DNA from: Blautia wexlerae DSM 19850 | GTDB taxonomy: Bacteria; Bacillota; Clostridia; Lachnospirales; Lachnospiraceae | Assembly: GCF_025148125.1 (NCBI RefSeq) | Contig: NZ_CP102267.1 | Span: 35,001-99,000 of the forward strand | DNA length: 64,000 bases | Reading direction: 5' to 3' | Shown: positions 51,736 through 60,994 of the stretch, piece by piece | Position numbering within the stretch: position 1 is the first letter of the stretch | Layout of the letters: each line of letters starts with the position of its first letter | Notes under the pieces: model-generated | What the model saw: only the letters and a program-made list of their open reading frames with translations | Database searches by the model: none | Told to the model about the DNA's origin: nothing | Translations under genes and position numbers: made by a program

Positions 51736-53130
51736 ATGAATAAAAAGATGCAGTTATATAACAGACTGCATAAATTAAATACTGCTCAGATAATTACCCT
51801 CGGTTTTGCGGGGGTGATTATCTTAGGGGGATTACTTCTGTGGCTGCCGTTTTGTACGGCACCCGGATACCACACATCTTTTACAGATGCCATGTTTACC
51901 GCAACCACAAGTATATGTGTAACAGGGCTTGTGACAGTTGTTACGGCAACTCACTGGACTCTGGCAGGCAAGATTATTATTCTTGTCCTGATCCAGATCG
52001 GAGGTGTGGGACTGATTTCCCTGGGCAGTATTATTTTTATAAGTCTGAGAAAGAAAATATCGCTGAGGAACCGGCGTGTTATCCAGGAGTCCTATAATAT
52101 GGACAGAATGGGTGGGATGGTCAGGCTGGTGAAGAAAGTTCTGATCTGTGTGTTTGGAGCAGAAGGAATCGGTGCAGTGTGTTATGCAGTTCGATTTATT
52201 CCGCAGTTCGGTCTGGCAAAAGGTCTGGGATACTCTGTTTTTACGGCAGTATCTGCATTCTGTAATGCTGGTATTGATCTGCTGGGAGAGGACAGCCTGG
52301 CTCAGTATGTTGCTGATCCGATCGTAAACTTTACAAGTGTAGGACTGATCATTATGTCAGGTCTTGGGTTTGTGGTCTGGTGGGATATCTGGGATAAGAT
52401 CAAACGAGTCATCAGAGGGAAACTTCCTGTGGGACGTGTGTTTAAAAATCTTCGTCTTCACAGTAAGATTGTGTTGATGATGACGCTGATACTTGTTGTG
52501 GGCGGTACAGTACTGATCTTTCTGTTTGATCATGGAAATCCGGAAAGTATTGGGACATATTCGCCGGGAACGAAGTGGATGGCATCTTTGTTCCAGTCAG
52601 TTACCACAAGAACAGCTGGATTTTTCACTGTAAGCCAGGAGAGATTTTCCAATGCAACTTATATGCTGTGCCTGATATTGATGTTGATCGGCGGTTCCCC
52701 TATGGGAACAGCAGGTGGAATTAAGACAACAACAGTTGCGGTCCTTCTGCTGAGTCTGAAATCCAATCTTCAGGGAAAACGGGATGTGGAAGTACACCAC
52801 AGGAGAATCAGAGACAGCTATATCCGTTCTGCAATCGTAGTGACAGGTATGGTACTTACAGTACTTATTCTCATGAGTATGCTGTTGTGTGCAGCCATGC
52901 CGGAAGCACCTATAGAAGATGTTGTTTATGAAATTACATCTGCGGTTGCAACGGTAGGACTTAGCAGAGGGCTGACACCCTGCCTGAATACAGCAGGCAA
53001 ATGGATCGTGATCCTGACTATGTATCTGGGAAGAATCGGTCCGCTGACTCTGGGAACTGCAGTGACTGTACGTGTACAGAAAATGCCGGCAGATTCACAT
53101 CTGGCAGAAGAAGATATTATGATCGGATAG
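51736..53130 (+). CDS. ktrB: potassium uptake channel subunit (KtrB/TrkH type)
   Basis: 464 aa with about eight to ten membrane segments arranged as four repeated M-P-M units. The selectivity-filter regions are ATTSICVTGLVTV, SAFCNAGIDLLG, VTTRTAGFFTV and ATVGLSRGLTP. It imports K+ (or Na+/K+) and is gated by a cytoplasmic RCK ring, encoded next. The ATG follows pfkA by 3 bases with only a poor SD, so translation is probably coupled; the second Met (MQLYNRL) is an alternative. The filter glycines are present in the four loops. Confidence 0.92.
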   Translation: MNKKMQLYNRLHKLNTAQIITLGFAGVIILGGLLLWLPFCTAPGYHTSFTDAMFTATTSICVTGLVTVVTATHWTLAGKIIILVLIQIGGVGLISLGSIIFISLRKKISLRNRRVIQESYNMDRMGGMVRLVKKVLICVFGAEGIGAVCYAVRFIPQFGLAKGLGYSVFTAVSAFCNAGIDLLGEDSLAQYVADPIVNFTSVGLIIMSGLGFVVWWDIWDKIKRVIRGKLPVGRVFKNLRLHSKIVLMMTLILVVGGTVLIFLFDHGNPESIGTYSPGTKWMASLFQSVTTRTAGFFTVSQERFSNATYMLCLILMLIGGSPMGTAGGIKTTTVAVLLLSLKSNLQGKRDVEVHHRRIRDSYIRSAIVVTGMVLTVLILMSMLLCAAMPEAPIEDVVYEITSAVATVGLSRGLTPCLNTAGKWIVILTMYLGRIGPLTLGTAVTVRVQKMPADSHLAEEDIMIG

Positions 53131-53204
53131 TAACGGTTCGGCAGTCAGGCGGATATTCGCAGAGGATAACGAATACATGTTCAGAAAGAGAAATGAGGAA
53201 GAAA

Positions 53205-53858
53205 ATGAAGAACAAATCTTATGCAGTGATTGGTCTTGGGCAGTTCGGGATGACGGTAGCCCTTACTCTGGCAGAGGCGAACTGCGATGTACTTGCCATT
53301 GACGATAAAGATGATAATGTGCAGGACATCGCAGAGAAAGTTTCCTATGCTGTCAAGGCAGATGTGCGTGATCCGGGAATTCTGGAATCGCTTGGAGTTC
53401 AGAACGTAGATGTTGCGGTCATCGCAGTAGCCGAGAATATGGAGGCCAGTATTACAGCAACCATGCAGGTGAAAGAACTTGGAGTTCCTTTTGTCATGGC
53501 AAAGGCAATGAATTCTCTTCATGGCAGGATACTGGAGAAAATAGGGGCAGATAAGGTGATTTATCCTGAACATTCCATGGGTATCAGAGTTGCAAGAAAT
53601 CTTCTCTCCAGTGGATTTGTCGATATGTTTGAGCTTTCTTCTGATTTCAGTATGGCAGAATTTAAGATCCCGCGGGAATGGATAGGAAAAACACTTCGGG
53701 AGCTGAAGGTCAGGGAAAAGTATAACATCAATCTGATCGGTCTGAAGCATGGCGACAAGATGAATATGAATGTGGCGCCGGATGAAGTGTTTCCGGCAGA
53801 CTGCACAGTTGTTGCAGCAGGAGCAAACAGTGACCTGAATAAGGTTTCGGAAAATTGA
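53205..53858 (+). CDS. ktrA: TrkA/KtrA-type RCK regulatory subunit
   Basis: 217 aa. RCK-N Rossmann domain (YAVIGLGQFGMTVALTLAEAN, AIDDKDD, VKADVRDPGILESLGVQNVDVAVIAV) and RCK-C domain (about 135-217, MAEFKIPREWIGKTLRELKVREKYNINLIGL). It binds nucleotides (ATP/ADP or NAD) or c-di-AMP and gates the membrane subunit encoded just before. The start at 53205 gives MKNKSYAVIGLG as in B. subtilis KtrA, with GAGGAAG upstream; 53193 is the alternative. A longer frame starting at 53001 overlaps the channel gene and is rejected. The next gene starts 9 bases later. Confidence 0.92.
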   Translation: MKNKSYAVIGLGQFGMTVALTLAEANCDVLAIDDKDDNVQDIAEKVSYAVKADVRDPGILESLGVQNVDVAVIAVAENMEASITATMQVKELGVPFVMAKAMNSLHGRILEKIGADKVIYPEHSMGIRVARNLLSSGFVDMFELSSDFSMAEFKIPREWIGKTLRELKVREKYNINLIGLKHGDKMNMNVAPDEVFPADCTVVAAGANSDLNKVSEN

Positions 53859-53867
53859 GGATAAGAT

Positions 53868-54641
53868 ATGATCACCAGTGTAAATAACGGACAGGTAAAA
53901 AATATCATACAGCTGAACCAGAAAACAAAAGCCCGCAGAGAACAAGGGCTTTTTGTTGCAGAAGGAAGAAAAATGTTCGGCGAAGCACCGAGGGATTGGA
54001 TCTCGAAGGTGTATGTATCAGAAGCTCTCAGCGGTGATGCAGAACTGATGGCTCAGGTGGAGAAACTTCCATATGAAATAGTAACAGATTCTGTTTTTCG
54101 ACAGATGAGCGATACGCAGACGCCGCAGGGAATTATGACAGTGCTTAAGAAACCTTCCTATATAATGGAAGATATTCTCGGCGGGAAAAATCCGCTGGTT
54201 ATGATTCTGGAAGATCTGCAGGATCCGGGAAATGCGGGAACTATTCTCCGTACAGGAGAGGGTGCCGGAGTAAGCGGAGTTCTTCTGACAAAGACCTGCG
54301 TGGATATCACAAACCCGAAGGTTATACGATCAACCATGGGTTCTGTCTACAGAATGCCTTTCCTATATGTGGAAAGTGTGGTATCATTAGCACAGGAACT
54401 GAAAGACAGAAATATCCGCACATTTGCGGCGCATCTGCATGGTAAGAACTCTTATGATCAGGAATCCTACACAGGAGGAACTGCTTTCCTGATTGGCAAT
54501 GAGGGAAAAGGACTGACAGATGAAGCGGCAGACAGTGCTGATTGTCTGATACGGATTCCTATGTGTGGAAAAGTAGAATCTCTGAATGCTGCCATGGCAT
54601 CCGGAATTCTCATGTATGAAGCTGCTCGTCAGAGACGATAG
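53868..54641 (+). CDS. SpoU/TrmH-family RNA 2'-O-methyltransferase
   Basis: 257 aa. An N-terminal L30e-like substrate-binding part (VKNIIQLNQKTKARREQGLFVAEGRKMF) is followed by the SpoU knot with its three motifs: LEDLQDPGNAGTILRTGEGAG, FLIGNEGKGLTDE and IRIPMCGKVESLNAAMASGILMYE. It methylates a ribose in 23S rRNA or tRNA. The exact site cannot be told from sequence; RlmB and TsnR-like proteins share the layout. It starts 9 bases after the ktrA-like gene. The chromosomal region after it is interrupted by an IS110 element. Confidence 0.9.
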   Translation: MITSVNNGQVKNIIQLNQKTKARREQGLFVAEGRKMFGEAPRDWISKVYVSEALSGDAELMAQVEKLPYEIVTDSVFRQMSDTQTPQGIMTVLKKPSYIMEDILGGKNPLVMILEDLQDPGNAGTILRTGEGAGVSGVLLTKTCVDITNPKVIRSTMGSVYRMPFLYVESVVSLAQELKDRNIRTFAAHLHGKNSYDQESYTGGTAFLIGNEGKGLTDEAADSADCLIRIPMCGKVESLNAAMASGILMYEAARQRR

Positions 54642-54774
54642 CAGACGAAAGCCTGCTAATAAAAAGTCAAGTGTTTTTTTGAAGAAAATTTCAAAAATCC
54701 GATTTGATATTTTGTGCATAACTTTTAAGCCGCCAGAAATGCCGGCTTTGAAAGTGGTGATATAGAAAAGGGTG

Positions 54775-55989
54775 TTATTCTGTCTGTTCTAAGTTCCGCA
54801 GACATTCTTTGACTTTACCATAGTAAATGCGTAAGAACTTATTCGCTCCGGCTGTCATGTAGACATAGTAAGGCTTTCCCTGAGACCGTTTTTTGTCAAG
54901 AAAACGGTACACCGGATCGGCTTCAGGAGCATTTTGCAACAAGGTTGTCATGATCTGAAACAATGTTTTGCGCAGCCTTGCGGATCCGACCTTTGAAGCC
55001 CTGTTGCTCTTTGACTTGTGCTGGCCGGATTCATCAACACCGGGGTCTACGCCCGCAAAGGCGGTCAGTGCTTCCCTGTGGGTAAACCGGGATACATCGC
55101 CGATCTCAGCGATGAGCTGGGGACCATAGGTTTTCCCAACGCCATAGATGCCCATTACGGTGCTGTATTCTGGAAGTGTGGATGCCAGTTCGTTCATTTC
55201 CCTGCGGAGTCGTTCTACATGTTCGGAGGCAAGATTTAACTGCTGGATGCTTTGCTGGATCAACAGCTTATAAGTCTTCTCCTTTGGAAAGACGGCAACC
55301 AACTCCTTCGAGGCATTAAACAGTTTTTCTGGCTTGTCCTGCTGAAAGATATAGTGGTGCTTCTTACAGAAAGACATGTAGCGTTCTGTAAATGCCTTTA
55401 ACCCAATCTTGCGGACACAATCCGCATGCCAGAAAGAATAAGCATAGTCAACCCATTTTTCACTCCCGTCCTCACGGGTGGGGCTGTCAAAGAGTTTGTT
55501 TACACCAGGATAAGTATTATCCAACAGTGCAATCAGATTTGCTTTTGCGGCAACCTTTTGTTTCATAAAGAAGCTGAATTGAGAGTTTAAAGTTTTTAAC
55601 TGAGTACGTGTATTGTCCATACCTGAATATTGGCGCAGTTCCGTCCAGTTGTCAAGCGTATAGCGGGCAATTTTGCGGGCATCCGCCGGATCCGATTTCA
55701 CCTTGCGCAGGGAGTTGTTGCCAAAGTTTTTAATCAGGTGAGGATTTACAATGGAAATAAACAATCCAGCCTCGGATAGAGCCTTTATCATAGGCTCATG
55801 ATATCTACCCGTACACTCCATAACGATCTTTGTGGTGCCGTCTAATGAACTCAAATAATCTGCCAGTTCATTGAGGTTTTGGGATGTGTGGGAGACATCA
55901 AAGGGCTTGCGGATCACAGTGCCGCCAGGCTGCAGGACTGCAACGGTGCTTTTACCCTTTGAAACATCAATACCTACTGCGTTGTACAT
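54775..55989 (-). CDS. IS110-family DEDD transposase
   Basis: 404 aa. The RuvC-like N-terminal domain has all four acidic residues: Asp8 (AVGIDVSKGK), Glu58 (KIVMECTGRYHEP), Asp100 and Asp103 (VKSDPADARKIARY). A coiled-coil linker follows (about 240-275). The C-terminal Transposase_20 domain has MGIYGVGKTYGPQLIAEIGDVSRF, AFAGVDPGVDESG and ASKVGSARLRKTLF with the conserved serine. IS110 enzymes are directed by a bridge RNA from the non-coding end. The start at 55989 has GGAGG upstream on the minus strand; a more distal ATG at 56037 would extend into the leader. It looks functional. Confidence 0.94.
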   Translation of the reverse strand: MYNAVGIDVSKGKSTVAVLQPGGTVIRKPFDVSHTSQNLNELADYLSSLDGTTKIVMECTGRYHEPMIKALSEAGLFISIVNPHLIKNFGNNSLRKVKSDPADARKIARYTLDNWTELRQYSGMDNTRTQLKTLNSQFSFFMKQKVAAKANLIALLDNTYPGVNKLFDSPTREDGSEKWVDYAYSFWHADCVRKIGLKAFTERYMSFCKKHHYIFQQDKPEKLFNASKELVAVFPKEKTYKLLIQQSIQQLNLASEHVERLRREMNELASTLPEYSTVMGIYGVGKTYGPQLIAEIGDVSRFTHREALTAFAGVDPGVDESGQHKSKSNRASKVGSARLRKTLFQIMTTLLQNAPEADPVYRFLDKKRSQGKPYYVYMTAGANKFLRIYYGKVKECLRNLEQTE

Positions 55990-56200
55990 TCTACGTACCT
56001 CCAAAAGTGAATTTGCATGGATTCCAGCATTTCTCATTGCCTATTCAATCTCCTGGGGTATCAAACGAACGTGAAGTAGTAGTTCAACCTGCATAAATCG
56101 AACGGCTGCAATGACAGGCTGGCTGACAGGCTTTCGTACGGACGCCAATGGTCCTAGGAGGTGTCGTCAGACCGATGCCTAATCATTATACAGCTTAAAC
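55990..56200 (-). ncRNA. candidate bridge RNA (seekRNA) leader of the IS110 element
   Basis: The long non-coding stretch in front of the transposase, on the minus strand, corresponds to the region that makes the bridge RNA in IS621-type elements. It contains the 11-mer ACGAAAGCCTG (plus-strand CAGGCTTTCGT at 56130-56140), which also occurs in the flank on the other side of the element (54645-54655). That fits a target-binding guide. RNA ends and folding are not established. Confidence 0.5.
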
Positions 56201-56273
56201 AATGAGAGGATTAAGTCCCAACTGGCTGTTGGGTACTGAAACCCTACACTTATATATTAGGAGGAGGAGTTTC

Positions 56274-56708
56274 ATGCAGCCTTTGATCTGGCTTGGGATT
56301 CTTGCGTTATTGCTTGTTGTAGAGGCAATTACGGCAGGACTGACCACCATCTGGTTTGCCGGCGGCGCACTGGTCGCTGCTATTGCATGTTATGCAGGAG
56401 CGAACCTCACTGTACAGATATTGCTGTTTCTGTGTGTTTCATTGGTACTTCTCATCTTTACCAGACCACTGGCAATGAAGTACTTCAACAAAGAAACCAT
56501 ACAGACCAATGCAAACAGTCTGATTGGAAAGAAAGCAGTTGTGATTCAGGAGATTGACAATCTGGCGCAGACAGGCCAGGTTCGTATCAATGACATTGAA
56601 TGGACTGCACGTTCTGCTGATGACGAAAAAATCGGCGAAGGCACCGTTGTAACGATCGAAGAGATCCGAGGTGTGAAACTTATCGTAAAACAGAATAAGG
56701 AGGATTAG
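56274..56708 (+). CDS. nfeD: NfeD-like membrane protein
   Basis: 144 aa. Three hydrophobic segments (LIWLGILALLLVVEAITAG, IWFAGGALVAAIACYAGA, VQILLFLCVSLVLLIF) are followed by an OB-fold NfeD-C domain (about 80-144, NSLIGKKAVVIQEIDNLAQ, GQVRINDIEWTARS). Short NfeD proteins work with the SPFH protein encoded next to them, in membrane microdomain organisation. AGGAGGAGG precedes the ATG at 56274; upstream in-frame starts lie near or in the IS110 end. The next gene begins 2 bases after its stop. Confidence 0.92.
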   Translation: MQPLIWLGILALLLVVEAITAGLTTIWFAGGALVAAIACYAGANLTVQILLFLCVSLVLLIFTRPLAMKYFNKETIQTNANSLIGKKAVVIQEIDNLAQTGQVRINDIEWTARSADDEKIGEGTVVTIEEIRGVKLIVKQNKED

Positions 56709-56710
56709 TT

Positions 56711-57652
56711 ATGGGCGTGGTTTTTCTGATAGTTATTATCGTTATTGCGGTATGGGTCCTTGCATCCTGCGTCCGCATTGTACCACAGGCATATGCAGTA
56801 ATCCTGGAACGTCTGGGAGCTTATCAGGCAACCTGGAGTACAGGAATTCACTTCAAGGTTCCGTTTATTGAACGAGTAGCCAGAAAGGTAAATCTGAAGG
56901 AACAGGTAGTGGATTTTCCACCGCAGCCGGTTATCACAAAGGATAACGTAACCATGCAGATCGATACTGTCGTATTCTTTCAGATCACAGATCCGAAGCT
57001 TTATACTTACGGTGTGGAGAATCCGATCATGGCAATCGAGAATCTGTCCGCAACAACATTAAGAAATATTATCGGTGACATGGAACTGGATGAGACACTT
57101 ACATCACGTGAGACGATCAATACTAAGATGAGAGCTTCTCTTGATGAAGCTACTGATCCATGGGGAATCAAGGTCAATCGTGTGGAACTGAAGAACATTA
57201 TTCCTCCGGCAGCTATCCAGGATGCAATGGAGAAACAGATGAAAGCTGAGCGTGAACGTCGTGAAGCAATCCTGATCGCAGAAGGTCAGAAGAAATCTAC
57301 GATCCTTGTTGCAGAAGGTAAGAAGCAATCCGCAATTCTGGATGCAGAAGCTGAGAAACAGGCAGCAATCCTCCGCGCAGAGGCTCAGAAAGAGCGTATG
57401 ATCAAGGAGGCAGAAGGACAGGCTGAGGCAGTTCTGAAAGTTCAGAATGCCAATGCAGAGGGTATCCGCATGATCAGAGAGGCAGGAGCAGATGAGGCAG
57501 TTCTGACACTGAAGAGTCTGGAAGCATTTGCCAGGGCAGCAGACGGTAAGGCAACCAAGATCATTATTCCGTCGGATATTCAGGGAATCGCAGGTCTGGC
57601 AAGTTCGCTGAAAGAGATCGTCACTGATCCGAAAGCGGAGACAGACAAATAA
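56711..57652 (+). CDS. SPFH/band 7 (stomatin/QmcA-like) protein
   Basis: 313 aa. An N-terminal membrane segment (3-20, VVFLIVIIVIAVWVLASC) is followed by the SPFH domain (about 25-190, VPQAYAVILERLGAYQATWSTG, VPFIERVARKVNLKEQVVDFPPQPV). A long Ala/Glu-rich coiled coil (about 190-275, repeated AEGKKQSAILDAEAEKQ-type units) precedes a C-terminal tail. It oligomerises in the membrane as a scaffold and associates with the NfeD partner encoded upstream. AAGGAGGA is the SD. The order nfeD-SPFH is widely conserved. Confidence 0.93.
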   Translation: MGVVFLIVIIVIAVWVLASCVRIVPQAYAVILERLGAYQATWSTGIHFKVPFIERVARKVNLKEQVVDFPPQPVITKDNVTMQIDTVVFFQITDPKLYTYGVENPIMAIENLSATTLRNIIGDMELDETLTSRETINTKMRASLDEATDPWGIKVNRVELKNIIPPAAIQDAMEKQMKAERERREAILIAEGQKKSTILVAEGKKQSAILDAEAEKQAAILRAEAQKERMIKEAEGQAEAVLKVQNANAEGIRMIREAGADEAVLTLKSLEAFARAADGKATKIIIPSDIQGIAGLASSLKEIVTDPKAETDK

Positions 57653-57688
57653 CAAAAGAGAATAAATGACATCGGGGAGAGAATTATT

Positions 57689-58690
57689 ATGAACTTAAAA
57701 GGAAGAAACTTTCTGACACTGAAAGACTTTACACCGGAGGAGATCACATATCTTATTGATTTATCCGCAGAACTTAAAGCAAAGAAGAAAGCCGGCGAGC
57801 TTCACGAATATTACAGAGGCAAAAATATTGCACTTATTTTTGAAAAAACAAGTACAAGAACCCGCTGCTCTTTTGAGGTAGCTGCCCATGATCTTGGAAT
57901 GGGAAGCACATACCTGGATCCGACAGGTTCTCAGATCGGTAAGAAAGAAAGCATTGCAGATACAGCAAGAGTTCTGGGAAGAATGTATGATGGTATCGAA
58001 TATCGTGGATTTGGTCAGGAAGTCGTAGAAGAGCTTGCAAAACATGCAGGTGTTCCGGTATGGAATGGCCTTACGAACGAATATCATCCGACACAGATGA
58101 TCGCTGATATGCTGACAATCCGTGAGCATTTCGGAGATTTAAAAGGACGTAAGCTTGTATACATGGGTGATGCCCGCTACAACATGGGTAATTCCCTGAT
58201 GATTGCCTGCACAAAACTTGGCATGCATTTCGTAGCCTGCACAACTAAGAAATATTTCCCGAATGCAGAGTTAGTTGCTCAGTGCGAGGAATATGCAAAA
58301 GCATCCGGCGGAAGCATCACTCTGACAGAGGATGTTCAGGAAGGAACAAAGGATGCAGACGTTATCTATACAGACGTATGGGTATCTATGGGTGAGCCGG
58401 ATGAGGTATGGACAGAGAGAATCCATGATCTGACACCTTATAAAGTAACAAAGGACGTTATGAAGAACGCAGGAGAGAAAGCAATCTTCCTTCACTGTCT
58501 GCCTGCATTCCATGACCTTAAGACAAAGATCGGCAAGGAAATGGGCGAGAGATTCAATCTGACAGACATGGAAGTAACAGACGAAGTATTTGAATCTGAG
58601 CAGTCCAAAGTGTTTGATGAGGCAGAGAACCGTATGCATACCATCAAAGCTGTTATGGTAGCAACATTAGGAGAGCCGGAGAACAAATAA
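57689..58690 (+). CDS. argF: ornithine carbamoyltransferase
   Basis: 333 aa, standard length. The carbamoyl-phosphate loop [22 protein letters not shown], then [28 protein letters not shown], the ornithine/SMG loop [11 protein letters not shown] and HCLPAFHD. It makes citrulline from ornithine and carbamoyl phosphate, in arginine synthesis or, in reverse, in the deiminase pathway. No other arg genes are adjacent, so direction cannot be told. GGGGAGAG lies upstream. The stop codon overlaps the following birA ATG. Confidence 0.95.
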   Translation: MNLKGRNFLTLKDFTPEEITYLIDLSAELKAKKKAGELHEYYRGKNIALIFEKTSTRTRCSFEVAAHDLGMGSTYLDPTGSQIGKKESIADTARVLGRMYDGIEYRGFGQEVVEELAKHAGVPVWNGLTNEYHPTQMIADMLTIREHFGDLKGRKLVYMGDARYNMGNSLMIACTKLGMHFVACTTKKYFPNAELVAQCEEYAKASGGSITLTEDVQEGTKDADVIYTDVWVSMGEPDEVWTERIHDLTPYKVTKDVMKNAGEKAIFLHCLPAFHDLKTKIGKEMGERFNLTDMEVTDEVFESEQSKVFDEAENRMHTIKAVMVATLGEPENK

Positions 58691-59493
58691 TGGCACATCT
58701 GTATAATGAAGAAACAATTTCACAGGCGATAGACACAAAATGGGCGGGCAAAACCGTCCATTTTGCAAAAGAAACAGATTCTACCAATTCATGGATCAAG
58801 CGTCTGGCAAAAGATGGTGCAGAGCATGGAACTCTGGCAGTTGCGGAATTCCAGTCTGCGGGAAGAGGGCGTTTTGACAGAAAATGGGAAGCGCCGGAGG
58901 GCAGCTCTATTATGATGACACTGCTCTTACGTCCGGAATTTTCACCGCAGTATGCGTCTATGCTGACACTGGTTATGGGAATGGCAGTGGCACAGGCAGC
59001 AGAGGAACTGGGGTTTAACGTAAGTATTAAATGGCCCAATGATATTGTGATCTCTAAGAAGAAAATCTGTGGTATCCTGACCGAGATGGGAACAAATGGT
59101 GTGAAGATCAATTATGTTCTCATCGGAGTAGGAATCAATGTAAACCTGAAAGAATTTCCGGAAGAGATGCAGGACAAAGCGACTTCACTGATTCTGGAGG
59201 GCGGTCATGAATATGACAGAAATCAGGTGATTGCACTGGTGATGAAATATTTCGAGATCAACTATGAGAAATTTATCCAGACCTGTGATTTTACTCATCT
59301 GCTGGATGATTACCACAGAATCCTTGCAAATCTGAACCAGCCGGTCAGAGTGATCGATGGTGACAGAAGTTTCGAAGGAATCTGCAGGGGGATTGATGAA
59401 AAAGGTGAACTGCTTGTGGAAAGGCAGAATAAAGAAGTTGTGAAAGTCAGCGCAGGAGAGGTTTCGGTGCGTGGGCTTTACAGCTATGTATAA
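58690..59493 (+). CDS. birA: biotin-acetyl-CoA-carboxylase ligase
   Basis: 267 aa, class I type: the N-terminal helix-turn-helix of bifunctional BirA is absent, so it should not repress transcription. Catalytic landmarks are ETDSTNSWIKRLAKDGAEHG, SAGRGRFDRKWEAPEGSS (the GRGR loop binding biotinyl-AMP), KWPNDIVISKKKICGILTE and LIGVGINVN. A C-terminal SH3-like domain follows (NQPVRVIDGDRSFEGICRGID). It attaches biotin to carboxylase carrier proteins. Its ATG overlaps the argF stop by one base. Confidence 0.94.
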   Translation: MAHLYNEETISQAIDTKWAGKTVHFAKETDSTNSWIKRLAKDGAEHGTLAVAEFQSAGRGRFDRKWEAPEGSSIMMTLLLRPEFSPQYASMLTLVMGMAVAQAAEELGFNVSIKWPNDIVISKKKICGILTEMGTNGVKINYVLIGVGINVNLKEFPEEMQDKATSLILEGGHEYDRNQVIALVMKYFEINYEKFIQTCDFTHLLDDYHRILANLNQPVRVIDGDRSFEGICRGIDEKGELLVERQNKEVVKVSAGEVSVRGLYSYV

Positions 59494-59531
59494 AGATTCT
59501 GAATAATTTCGAAAGAGGGAAACAGTAATTT

Positions 59532-59897
59532 ATGTATCAGGACAACATTACTCTCTGCGGCGCAAGCGCCTATGAGAAGAAATTTTATTTTAATCAGGAT
59601 TTCAATGCACTTCCGGATCATGTGAAGAAAGAGCTTCAGATCATGTGTGTTCTTTACACAGAGGATGTAGGAGGAATCCTGACTCTGGAATTTGACGAAA
59701 ACGGCAGACTTCAGTTTAAAACAGAAGCTCTGGAAGCAGATGCCCGCTACGATGAGATCGGAAGCGGACTGAAGATCAAACAGCTTCAGCAGGACAAGAA
59801 AGAACTTCTGGAATCTCTGGAAATGTATTATAAAGTATTCTTTCTCGGAGACATCCCGGAAGAAGAACTGAAGAAAACATCGGGCAGTGAGGACTGA
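59532..59897 (+). CDS. DUF6145 family protein
   Basis: 121 aa. It begins NITLCGASAYEKKFYFNQDF and continues LPDHVKKELQIMCVLYTEDVGGILTLEFD, a conserved small protein typical of Lachnospiraceae (DUF6145). No enzyme motif is visible; an alpha/beta fold with a C-terminal helix is likely. The function is unknown. It sits between birA and dusB, and the dusB start region overlaps or nearly touches its end, so it is part of that operon. AGAGGGAAAC is the probable SD. Confidence 0.82.
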   Translation: MYQDNITLCGASAYEKKFYFNQDFNALPDHVKKELQIMCVLYTEDVGGILTLEFDENGRLQFKTEALEADARYDEIGSGLKIKQLQQDKKELLESLEMYYKVFFLGDIPEEELKKTSGSED

Positions 59898-59901
59898 ATC
59901 C

Positions 59902-60909
59902 ATGCAGACAAGGAATGAGCCGGTACAGGCAAGAGAACCATTCATGAAGATGCAGTGGAAAATAGGAAACGTACAAATTGATAATCCGTTTGTTCTTGCA
60001 CCAATGGCAGGTGTCACAGACCTGCCATTTCGAACGCTCTGTAAAGAGCAGGGGGCCGGACTGATCTGTATGGAAATGATCAGTGCAAAAGCGATTTCTT
60101 TTCACAATAAAAACACTATTGCCCTGATGGAGATTGATCCATGTGAGCACCCGGTTTCCATGCAGCTTTTTGGCAGTGAACCGGATCTTATGGCAGAGGT
60201 TGCGAAATCCATTGAGGACAGAGATTTCGATATCCTGGACATCAATATGGGATGCCCTGTGCCGAAGGTTGTCAATAACGGTGAGGGATCTGCATTGTTG
60301 AAGAACCCGAATCTGATTGAAGAGATCGTTCGAAAAGTATCATCTGCAATCAGTAAACCGTTGACTGTCAAGGTGCGAATCGGATTTGAGAATGAACCGG
60401 TAGATATTGTTGAGATCGCGAAACGTATTGAGGATGCGGGAGCAGCAGCACTTGCAGTGCATGGGCGCACCAGACAGCAGTACTATTCCGGCACTGCAGA
60501 CTGGGATACGATCCGCAGGGTAAAAGAAGCGATTACCATTCCTGTAATTGGAAACGGAGATGTAGATTCTCCGCTGAAAGCAGAAGCACTGGTGAAACAG
60601 ACCGGATGTGATGCTGTTATGGTGGGACGTGCAGTAAGGGGAAATCCCTGGTTGTTCCGCGAACTGAACCATTATTTCCGGACAGGAGAACTGTTGGAAC
60701 GTCCGTCTGTAGAGGAAATACGTGAAATGATCCTGCGTCATGCCAGAAAACAGATTGAATTAAAAGGGGAATTCGTAGGAATCCGTGAGATGCGTAAACA
60801 CGTTGCCTGGTATACTGCAGGCATGCGTCACAGCGCAGGACTCAGAAGAGAGTCAAACACCATAGAAAGTTATGAAGCGCTGGAGGCGCTTTTATCAAGA
60901 TTACAATAA
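59902..60909 (+). CDS. dusB: tRNA-dihydrouridine synthase
   Basis: 335 aa FMN TIM-barrel enzyme: NPFVLAPMAGVTDLPFRTLCKEQGAG, MQLFGSEPDLMAEVAK, INMGCPVPKVVNNGEGSALL with the catalytic Cys, and VHGRTRQQYYSGTADW. Then NGDVDSPLKAEALVKQTGCDAVMVGRAVRGNPWLF and a C-terminal helical domain. It reduces specific uridines in tRNA. The start at 59902 has GAGGAC upstream, within the end of the DUF6145 gene; the Met at 59944 would also fit and lies closer to the conserved part. It ends before a terminator that also carries the next promoter. Confidence 0.93.
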   Translation: MQTRNEPVQAREPFMKMQWKIGNVQIDNPFVLAPMAGVTDLPFRTLCKEQGAGLICMEMISAKAISFHNKNTIALMEIDPCEHPVSMQLFGSEPDLMAEVAKSIEDRDFDILDINMGCPVPKVVNNGEGSALLKNPNLIEEIVRKVSSAISKPLTVKVRIGFENEPVDIVEIAKRIEDAGAAALAVHGRTRQQYYSGTADWDTIRRVKEAITIPVIGNGDVDSPLKAEALVKQTGCDAVMVGRAVRGNPWLFRELNHYFRTGELLERPSVEEIREMILRHARKQIELKGEFVGIREMRKHVAWYTAGMRHSAGLRRESNTIESYEALEALLSRLQ

Positions 60910-60950
60910 AAGTTAAAACCATGTGAAATGAGAAATATAAACAATAGCAA

Positions 60951-60994
60951 AGGCGCTCGGAATGCTTGACAATCCGGGTGCTTTTTTGTATAAT
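60951..60994 (+). terminator. terminator of the birA-dusB operon overlapping the greA promoter
   Basis: GGCGCTCGGA and TCCGGGTGCT form a stem (one G-U, one mismatch), followed by six T. The same bases contain TTGACA (60966-60971, loop and right arm) and TATAAT (60989-60994, after the T-run) with a 17-nt spacer, a consensus sigma-A promoter. Confidence 0.82.

Larger units (their letters stand above)
54655..56200 (-). mobile_element. IS110-family insertion sequence
   Basis: A complete DEDD transposase on the minus strand with about 130 bp of non-coding sequence at its 3' side and about 200-280 bp at its 5' side. IS110 elements have no terminal inverted repeats, so the ends given are approximate. 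It separates a SpoU methyltransferase gene from the nfeD/SPFH pair and does not interrupt a recognisable gene. Confidence 0.78.

Noticed and set aside
53001..53204. Extended N-terminus of the KtrA-like protein
   Set aside because: It overlaps the channel gene in another frame, and known RCK proteins start just before YAVIGLGQFG.
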